Source: UBA6022 sp035704495 (GTDB taxonomy: Bacteria; Patescibacteriota; Saccharimonadia; Saccharimonadales; Saccharimonadaceae). From it: DNA of 25,459 nt. Below, one piece after another: positions 21,268 through 25,459 of the stretch. A program made the translations under genes and the position numbers. Location: positions 1-25,459 of the forward strand of contig DASSWW010000033.1 of assembly GCA_035704495.1 (NCBI GenBank), in the 5' to 3' direction. A model generated the notes under the pieces. That model ran no database searches, was not told where the DNA came from, and saw nothing but the letters and a program-made list of their open reading frames with translations. Positions within the stretch are counted from its first letter, which is position 1. Every line of letters begins with the position of its first letter.

Positions 21268-21660
21268 TTATATATCGAGATCGTCTAGTTCCGCAAGTTC
21301 TTTTCGAGAGTTTTTTGCATACGACGATTCGTTATCCACAGGTTCATCTGGTGAGTTATTCACATCCTCGTTCTGGCTGTCATCTGATGAGATAGTATAG
21401 TTTTCACGCTCGTCATCATTATTAACGATTTTCAAATTGTACCTGGCATCGTTTTTCGTTCCAAGTGCTCGCAAAAGCGTGCGCAAGCTTTGTGCTGTGA
21501 CGCCGCGTTTACCAATGACCCGCCCCAGATCATCGGGGTGAACGGTCAGCGTGAGTAATACGCCCTTTTCGTCGATAATACGTTCGACAACGACATCATC
21601 GGGGTTGCCGACGAGTGATTTTACGATATATTCTATAAATTGCTGGTCTATTGTTGACAT
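21268..21660 (-). CDS. khpA: KH-domain RNA-binding protein KhpA with acidic tail
   Basis: 130 residues. The first ~78 are a standard single KH domain with the RNA-binding GKRG loop (50-53, in LGRVIGKRGVTAQSLRTLLR). KhpA proteins usually end there (about 75-80 residues); this one has about 50 more, rich in Asp, Glu, Asn and Ser and ending in KELAELDDLDI. It lies between trmD and rpsP as in many bacteria and likely acts in RNA regulation or ribosome assembly. The ATG at 21660 follows GGAGGG; a Met six codons earlier overlaps that site and is rejected. Confidence 0.88.
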   Translation of the reverse strand: MSTIDQQFIEYIVKSLVGNPDDVVVERIIDEKGVLLTLTVHPDDLGRVIGKRGVTAQSLRTLLRALGTKNDARYNLKIVNNDDERENYTISSDDSQNEDVNNSPDEPVDNESSYAKNSRKELAELDDLDI

Positions 21661-21708
21661 GTTGCCCTCCATTGCCACCTTCGGTCTCTTGTCTTTTATC
21701 GTACCTCT

Positions 21709-21717
21709 ATTGTAGCA
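21709..21717 (-). promoter_or_regulatory. Extended -10 promoter of khpA
   Basis: On the - strand TGC-TACAAT; leader about 40 nt with the GGAGGG ribosome site. It separates khpA from the rpsP unit. Confidence 0.5.
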
Positions 21718-21761
21718 TGATGCTTATTTTCCTCTAGTACATTTTTTACCCTATATGCTAA

Positions 21762-21790
21762 TTGACATATTATACTATTTATGCTAATAT
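21762..21790 (+). promoter_or_regulatory. Strong promoter of the gene at 21846
   Basis: TTGACA, 17 nt ending in TGC, TAATAT. The leader (about 50 nt) holds a palindromic hairpin CCGGAC-A-GTCCGG (21805-21817) inside TGCC/GGCA. Confidence 0.75.
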
Positions 21791-21845
21791 AATACATAAC
21801 ATTGCCGGACAGTCCGGTAAGGCACCCTAAAGAAAGAAGCTGATT

Positions 21846-22097
21846 ATGGCAAAGTCCAAGTCTCCAAAGTCTGCACCTCGTTCCGGTGGCCCACAAAAGT
21901 CACATGGCAACAAAAAGACGGCGGCGGCACAGCGCGCCAAACAAGAAGAAGCCAAACGGCAGCGCCAACGCGACGCCATCGCAGAGGCCAAGGGCCCGTC
22001 TCGGAATGAGCGGCGCAAAGCCACCGCCCCCAAGCAGACGCAGGACCATCGCCCCGGCATGCAACGCGTTGCAGCGGCTTCTCGAACTTCGGCTTAA
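21846..22097 (+). CDS. Small, very basic, disordered protein (83 residues)
   Basis: Rich in Lys, Arg, Ala, Gln and Pro, with no hydrophobic core. The N-terminus MAKSKSPKSAPRSGGPQKSH and a middle helix (KQEEAKRQRQRDAIAEAK) suggest a nucleic-acid- or ribosome-associated peptide; this rests on composition only. Other reading frames over the same GC-rich stretch are open on both strands, but this one has the promoter, a short ribosome site (AGAAG) and a terminator directly after the stop. No family recognised. Confidence 0.6.
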   Translation: MAKSKSPKSAPRSGGPQKSHGNKKTAAAQRAKQEEAKRQRQRDAIAEAKGPSRNERRKATAPKQTQDHRPGMQRVAAASRTSA

Positions 22098-22104
22098 CAA
22101 CATT

Positions 22105-22160
22105 CGCTCATCATGAGCGTCCCGGTTTTACCGGAAGACCCCGCAGCCAGCGGGGTTTTT
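22105..22160 (+). terminator. Repeated hairpin-terminator element, copy C
   Basis: Three hairpins in a row: CGCTC/GAGCG (22105-22119), CCGG-TTTTA-CCGG (22122-22134), and the terminator stem CCCCGC (22139-22144)/GCGGGG (22150-22155) with T5. The block 22116-22138 is identical over 23 nt to 22616-22638 in copy D. Confidence 0.85.
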
Positions 22161-22176
22161 CATTATCATAAATCTA

Positions 22177-22205
22177 TTGACATAATGAAACTTACCTTAT
22201 ATATT
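22177..22205 (+). promoter_or_regulatory. Strong promoter of the gene at 22256
   Basis: TTGACA, 17 nt, TATATT; leader about 45 nt with AGGAGG. Confidence 0.75.
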
Positions 22206-22255
22206 ACACATAAAGTTATTGGACCATCAATGACCGCACATACCCAGGAGGCACT

Positions 22256-22588
22256 ATGTACCGCCAGCAAAAAACACAGTTCAACAAAGACGTCGAACGT
22301 CTCGTAATGCAACGTGTTCGCCCGATTGCATCGAACTGGACTGCGCAGGAGCAACGAATTGCCATTGCGCTCGTCAAAGCCATGATTCACAAGATTAGTT
22401 CACCACTACTTGTGCGTAAATTACGGCACGAAAATATCGGCAGCGATACTGGTGGCAAGTACGCACAACGACTCAGCCTGATAGAGACTGATCGATTTGT
22501 TGGTTTGCGCCCTGAACAGCAGCAGCTGATTGAGGAATCTATTGCAACGGCAGAGGCCGAAGTTCGTGGCCACGTTCTTGCGTCATAG
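22256..22588 (+). CDS. Hypothetical 110-residue helical protein
   Basis: Soluble, charged, mainly helical protein: NKDVERLVMQRVRPIASNW, then AQEQRIAIALVKAMIHKISS, and a C-terminal LRPEQQQLIEESIATAEAEV. No family or catalytic motif recognised. The ATG follows AGGAGG at 5 nt with a near-consensus promoter upstream, so it is a real, well-expressed gene. Like the gene at 21846 it is a one-gene unit closed by the repeated hairpin-terminator element. Confidence 0.65.
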   Translation: MYRQQKTQFNKDVERLVMQRVRPIASNWTAQEQRIAIALVKAMIHKISSPLLVRKLRHENIGSDTGGKYAQRLSLIETDRFVGLRPEQQQLIEESIATAEAEVRGHVLAS

Positions 22589-22602
22589 CTATCCTCTCTA
22601 AT

Positions 22603-22662
22603 ACGCTTATCCGTAAGCGTCCCGGTTTTACCGGAAGAACCTCGTAGCCAGCGGGGTTTTTT
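22603..22662 (+). terminator. Repeated hairpin-terminator element, copy D
   Basis: ACGCTTA-TCCG-TAAGCGT (22603-22620), CCGG-TTTTA-CCGG (22622-22634), and AACCTCGT (22638-22645)/GCGGGGTT (22651-22658) followed by T4. Relative to copy C, the first stem is changed on both sides while pairing holds, and the terminator stem uses U-G pairs that only work on the + strand. Confidence 0.85.
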
Positions 22663-22670
22663 CCTTGCCA

Positions 22671-22698
22671 AATAAAAAACGCCCGGTTAGTACGGGCG
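22671..22698 (-). terminator. Terminator of rpsP
   Basis: CGCCCG (22680-22685)/CGGGCG (22693-22698), loop 7 nt, with T6 downstream on the - strand. Confidence 0.85.
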
Positions 22699-22715
22699 CT
22701 TTAAACAAGAATGTA

Positions 22716-23066
22716 CTATTCAGCTGATTCTTCGGCAGGTGCCGCTTCTTCTTTTGGCTGATTTTTACGTAGTTTTTCAGCGTTACGAGTTGATTTTGTT
22801 TTGTGGTCAGCTTTTTGTACCCAATTTGGCAACTTAACACCAGCGTCGGCCAGTAATTTAACAACACGAGGTGTTGGTTGAGCACCGTTATCTAGGTATT
22901 TTTGGGCCGTCTCAACCTGTACTTTGGCGTCTTTGGTGTGTGGGTTGTAGCTACCAACATAGGCGACGACACGGCCGCTTGATGGGTGGCGCTGAGATTC
23001 TTGAACGGCGAGGCGGTACACTGGGTATCCTTTACGGCCGACACGTTGCAAACGAATTGCGAGCAT
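22716..23066 (-). CDS. rpsP: 30S ribosomal protein bS16
   Basis: 116 residues. Begins MLAIRLQRVGRKGYPVYRLA, with the usual VQESQRHPSSGRVVAYVGSYNP and the KYLDNGAQPTPRVVKLLADA block. After about residue 85 an additional Lys-rich then Glu/Ala-rich tail (EEAAPAEESAE) extends the core. The ribosome site AAGGAAG lies upstream. It has its own promoter and terminator, so it is not simply read through from rnc. Confidence 0.96.
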   Translation of the reverse strand: MLAIRLQRVGRKGYPVYRLAVQESQRHPSSGRVVAYVGSYNPHTKDAKVQVETAQKYLDNGAQPTPRVVKLLADAGVKLPNWVQKADHKTKSTRNAEKLRKNQPKEEAAPAEESAE

Positions 23067-23129
23067 AAAATTTAAACTTCCTTTACTTCACTCTTATAAT
23101 CATAGAATTTTTTTATTAGTTCTTGAACA

Positions 23130-23158
23130 AGTTTACACTGTTTTGACCTTAACGTCAA
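23130..23158 (-). promoter_or_regulatory. Promoter of rpsP
   Basis: On the - strand TTGACG, 17 nt, TAAACT; leader about 55 nt. Confidence 0.6.
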
Positions 23159-23185
23159 TCTGTTCTGGACGAAATCTACTTTTGT

Positions 23186-23902
23186 TTACTTACTCTGACG
23201 CTTATCGTAGGCTTCTAGCGCCGCCCGTGCTGCCTTTTGCTGCGCGGTTTGTTTGCTAGGCCCACTGCCCTTGCCCATCAGTTTGTCACCTACGAATACA
23301 CCTAATGTAAATACTTTGTCATGATCAGGTCCGACTTCTTCTAATACTTTATATAGCGGCGTATGATTATCGATTCGCTGCGAGACTTCTTGCAGATGCG
23401 ATTTTGGATCGCGCCAGCTGCCGGTTGCTAAAATAGTATCGAGTTTTGATAAAATGTGTTTTTCAATAAATACCGCCGCATCGTCATAGCCACGTTCTAA
23501 ATAAATTGCACCGATGACTGCTTCGAACGCATTGGCCAAAATTTGCTGCCGGGCACGGGTACTGCCGTTCTTTTCGCCCTTGCTCATGCGAATAAGCGAT
23601 TCGTAGCCCAGTTTGTCGCCCGCTTCTCCAATACTTTCAGTTCGCACTAACGATGCGCGCCAACTGGTTAAAATACCCTCGGCTTCGGTATGATTGCGAA
23701 ATAGGCTGTCAGTAACAACTAATTCTAATACAGCATCACCCAAAAACTCTAATCGTTCGTTGTGCTCGTTGACGCTTTTTTTGTGTTCGTTCACATAACT
23801 GCGATGCGTCAACGCGGTAATTAACAAATCAATATTTTTAAATTCAAATCCCAGGTGTTCGCGCGCAAAATCTTGATACGGGGCGGTCTGCATACCACTC
23901 AT
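23186..23902 (-). CDS. rnc: Ribonuclease III
   Basis: 238 residues; cuts double-stranded RNA during rRNA maturation and RNA decay. The signature ERLEFLGDAVLEL carries the metal-binding Glu49, Glu52 and Asp56; the second set is in ILANAFEAVIGAIYLERGY, with Glu127 and Asn124 where E. coli has Asp, a substitution seen in other bacteria. The C-terminal dsRNA-binding domain starts near DPKSHLQEVSQ and ends with GSGPSKQTAQQKAARAALEA. It starts 1 nt after the NUDIX stop, with AGGAG inside the end of that gene. Confidence 0.96.
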   Translation of the reverse strand: MSGMQTAPYQDFAREHLGFEFKNIDLLITALTHRSYVNEHKKSVNEHNERLEFLGDAVLELVVTDSLFRNHTEAEGILTSWRASLVRTESIGEAGDKLGYESLIRMSKGEKNGSTRARQQILANAFEAVIGAIYLERGYDDAAVFIEKHILSKLDTILATGSWRDPKSHLQEVSQRIDNHTPLYKVLEEVGPDHDKVFTLGVFVGDKLMGKGSGPSKQTAQQKAARAALEAYDKRQSK

Positions 23903-23903
23903 T

Positions 23904-24398
23904 TTATAAATTCTCCTGCCTGATACGCTTCATCGCCAGTAGCATCAGCTTGCCAATATCTTCGTATTCGATTTCGTCCAGCGCATCATTAAACTTGAAC
24001 CATTTAATGCCATTCATCCAATCTTCTTTTTGAATAGCATTGGTATCACCCTTGGCTCGCACCAGATATATTTGTGTTGTCATCAGTACTAATTTGTCGA
24101 TACGGCGGTAGCGAAAATGGATTTTTCCTAGCCACCCTAACACTTCGGTGTCGTGCAGGCCAGCCTCTTCGCCAATTTCGCGTTTGGCCGTTTGCTGCGC
24201 AGTTTCGCCTGGTTCGATATGACCTTTTGGAATCGTCCAGCGGTCTTTGGCGTCTTGGATCAACAATACTTCGACGTTTCCATCGCTATCGCGACGAAAA
24301 ACTATTCCCCCGGCAGTTGGCTCGCGGACAATCTCTTGAATCGACGGTTTGTGCCGATTAAAATACTTTTTGAATCGTTCAAACTTCGGATTTTGCAT
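23904..24398 (-). CDS. NUDIX hydrolase
   Basis: 164 residues. A complete NUDIX box is visible: G59-x5-E65-x7-R73-E74-x2-E77-E78-x-G80 in GHIEPGETAQQTAKREIGEE. The preceding KDRWTIPKGH is typical of Ap4A- or diadenosine-polyphosphate-type members, but the substrate cannot be told from sequence. The ATG at 24398 lies 20 nt inside the end of nusB, after an AAGG site, which implies translational coupling; Met codons further upstream lie deeper inside nusB and are rejected. Confidence 0.88.
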   Translation of the reverse strand: MQNPKFERFKKYFNRHKPSIQEIVREPTAGGIVFRRDSDGNVEVLLIQDAKDRWTIPKGHIEPGETAQQTAKREIGEEAGLHDTEVLGWLGKIHFRYRRIDKLVLMTTQIYLVRAKGDTNAIQKEDWMNGIKWFKFNDALDEIEYEDIGKLMLLAMKRIRQENL

Positions 24399-24840
24399 TA
24401 TCTGATTTTCCTTCGATAAGATTGCGATATGCTGTTCCCAGTACACCGTTGACAAACTTACTTGAATTATCAGAACCAAACGCTTTTGCTAATTCAACGG
24501 CTTCGTTGATAACCACTTTTGGCGGCACAATATCAGCTAGGTGAAGCAACTCGTACAGCCCCATACGTAAAATCGTACGATCAATACGAGCAATCTGTTC
24601 GATTGGCCAATCTGGTGCAATCGGTTGAATTGCCGCATCCAGGTCCGCCTGTAGCTCTAGGACGCCATGTGCAAGCTGACTGACAAAATCTTTGTCATCA
24701 ATTGCTGATTCGTAACGTTCTAGGTTACGGCCCAGAATTTCATCGATATCTGCCGACGTATCCTCTGACTGGATACGAAATTCGTATTCATAAAGACTTT
24801 GCAGTGCAACGATACGTCCAAGGTGGCGGTTAGATGCCAT
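24379..24840 (-). CDS. nusB: Transcription antitermination factor NusB
   Basis: 153 residues, all helical. It starts MASNRHLGRIVALQSLYEYEF and has the conserved C-terminal half: IARIDRTILRMGLYELLH and VVINEAVELAKAFGSDNSSK, then FVNGVLGTAYR. NusB binds boxA RNA with NusE (S10) and allows full-length rRNA transcription. It is the first gene of the coupled nusB-NUDIX-rnc group. The ribosome site is weak (GAAAG). Confidence 0.94.
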   Translation of the reverse strand: MASNRHLGRIVALQSLYEYEFRIQSEDTSADIDEILGRNLERYESAIDDKDFVSQLAHGVLELQADLDAAIQPIAPDWPIEQIARIDRTILRMGLYELLHLADIVPPKVVINEAVELAKAFGSDNSSKFVNGVLGTAYRNLIEGKSDNAKSEV

Positions 24841-24900
24841 AGCGGTTTGGTTCTTTCTGTTACTTAGGTTTGTTTAAGTTACGCCTACGTGGGTAGGTGG

Positions 24901-25116
24901 TTATTTTGCTGCTTTTTTAGTAGTAGTTGGTTTTTTAGTGGCTGGTTTTTTGGTCATGACAGCAGTTTCGACAAGTTTTTTCTTGCCTGTTTCGCGTTTG
25001 GTCGTTTTTACTTTAACCGGTGAAGTACCGTTGACGCGACGTGCCAACTTTAACACCAAGTGGCTGCGACGAGTACCGGTTTTTCGCGGGCTACTCTGTT
25101 TTTTTGGTTGTCCCAT
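24901..25116 (-). CDS. rpmF: 50S ribosomal protein bL32, zinc-less form with Lys-rich tail
   Basis: 71 residues. The N-terminal half (GQPKKQSSPRKTGTRRSHLV) is the conserved bL32 start; the central zinc-ribbon Cys pairs are absent (VNGTSPVKVKT in that place), so it is the C-minus type. The last ~20 residues are Lys/Thr/Pro-Ala repeats (KKPATKKPTTTKKAAK), an added basic tail. It starts after AAGGAG and has a good promoter. Confidence 0.9.
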   Translation of the reverse strand: MGQPKKQSSPRKTGTRRSHLVLKLARRVNGTSPVKVKTTKRETGKKKLVETAVMTKKPATKKPTTTKKAAK

Positions 25117-25161
25117 TGAAAAGATCTCCTTTATAGGTTTTTATACTAAAACTTAACGGTT

Positions 25162-25190
25162 ATTATAGCGGAGTTGATACAATTACTCAA
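25162..25190 (-). promoter_or_regulatory. Promoter of rpmF
   Basis: On the - strand TTGAGT, 17 nt, perfect TATAAT; leader about 40 nt. Confidence 0.75.
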
Positions 25191-25232
25191 GGGTGTATTG
25201 ACATGATATAGCGTAAGTTTTATTATATATAA

Positions 25233-25255
25233 ATCAAAAGGCCAGCATCTAGCCT
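25233..25255 (-). terminator. Terminator of leuS
   Basis: On the - strand AGGCTAG-ATG-CTGGCCT (one G-T pair) followed by TTTTG; its first arm overlaps the leuS stop codon. Confidence 0.6.
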
Positions 25256-25459
25256 AGACGACAATGTTCACCAACCGGCCAGGAATATAAATCACCTTGG
25301 CTGGTTTTTTATTGTCTGAGAATTTTTGCACATTCGGCTCATCAAGTGCTGCTTGTTTAACAGTATCCTCGTCAGCATCCGCCGCAACGGTTAATTTAGC
25401 ACGCAGCTTGCCGTTGACCTGTACGATAATCGTCATCGTATCGCTAGTAATCAACGCGT
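25254..25459 (-). CDS. leuS: Leucyl-tRNA synthetase, C-terminal end
   Basis: Last ~68 residues, cut by the window edge. The C-terminal domain of LeuRS is clear: IIVQVNGKLRAKLTV, then PNVQKFSDNKKPAKVIYIPG and RLVNIVV, nearly the family consensus ending. This domain contacts the tRNA elbow. No catalytic motif is within the window. Upstream of rpmF on the same strand. Confidence 0.93.
   Translation of the reverse strand, partial: ALITSDTMTIIVQVNGKLRAKLTVAADADEDTVKQAALDEPNVQKFSDNKKPAKVIYIPGRLVNIVV

Noticed and set aside
21827..22103. Long open frames on both strands over the gene at 21846
   Set aside because: GC-rich, repetitive codons open several frames. Only the + strand frame at 21846 has a promoter and a terminator directly after the stop codon.

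Overview
This 25.5 kb window looks like a piece of a small-genome, Gram-positive-type member of the Candidate Phyla Radiation, most likely Candidatus Saccharibacteria (TM7). The assignment is inference. It rests on a cytochrome bo3 oxidase operon beside a minimal-looking gene set, a C-minus (zinc-less) bL32, a type II thymidine kinase, a LysM-CHAP wall hydrolase, a DUF348/G5-like/3D protein, an LPXTG-type surface protein, many short unknown membrane proteins, and TGA used as an ordinary stop codon. No insertion sequence, CRISPR array or phage gene was seen.

Layout. (i) 1-2670, + strand: the end of cyoB, then cyoC, cyoD and cyoE packed with 1-4 nt overlaps, then a small membrane protein. (ii) 3046-5492, + strand: 6-phosphogluconolactonase and 6-phosphogluconate dehydrogenase (oxidative pentose-phosphate branch) and a TM-helix-repeat channel-like protein. 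(iii) 5576-10467: cell-surface genes, namely an LPETG-anchored protein, a ThrE-type exporter, a zinc-ribbon protein, a secreted LysM-CHAP hydrolase and, convergent to it, a DUF348/G5-like/3D-domain protein. (iv) 10593-18453, mainly - strand: thymidine kinase, RidA, a protein with two Asp-rich motifs like class I isoprenoid synthases, an overlapping unknown acidic protein, MscS, tRNA-Gln(CTG), a 25-residue basic ORF and several unknown proteins. (v) 19149-25459, - strand: a conserved translation/RNA cluster in the order leuS, rpmF, nusB, NUDIX, rnc, rpsP, khpA, trmD.

The most unusual part is 18600-22665. Six short + strand genes, five with a recognisable sigma-70-type -35/-10 promoter and one with an extended -10 only, lie in or beside gaps of the - strand translation cluster. 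Several are followed by structured elements. Two downstream elements (20085-20189 and 20579-20680) share one fold, a three-way junction followed by a long interrupted hairpin, with compensatory base changes between copies. They are good candidates for an undescribed structured RNA family. Two other genes share a repeated hairpin-plus-terminator module (22105-22160 and 22603-22662). A possible independent small RNA, with its own promoter and terminator, lies on the - strand at about 21045-21182.

A second window-wide signal is leaderless or near-leaderless transcription. At eight genes a recognisable -10 box ends 6-10 nt before the start codon and no Shine-Dalgarno sequence is present. Other genes carry normal AGGAG-type sites, so the organism appears to use both initiation modes.
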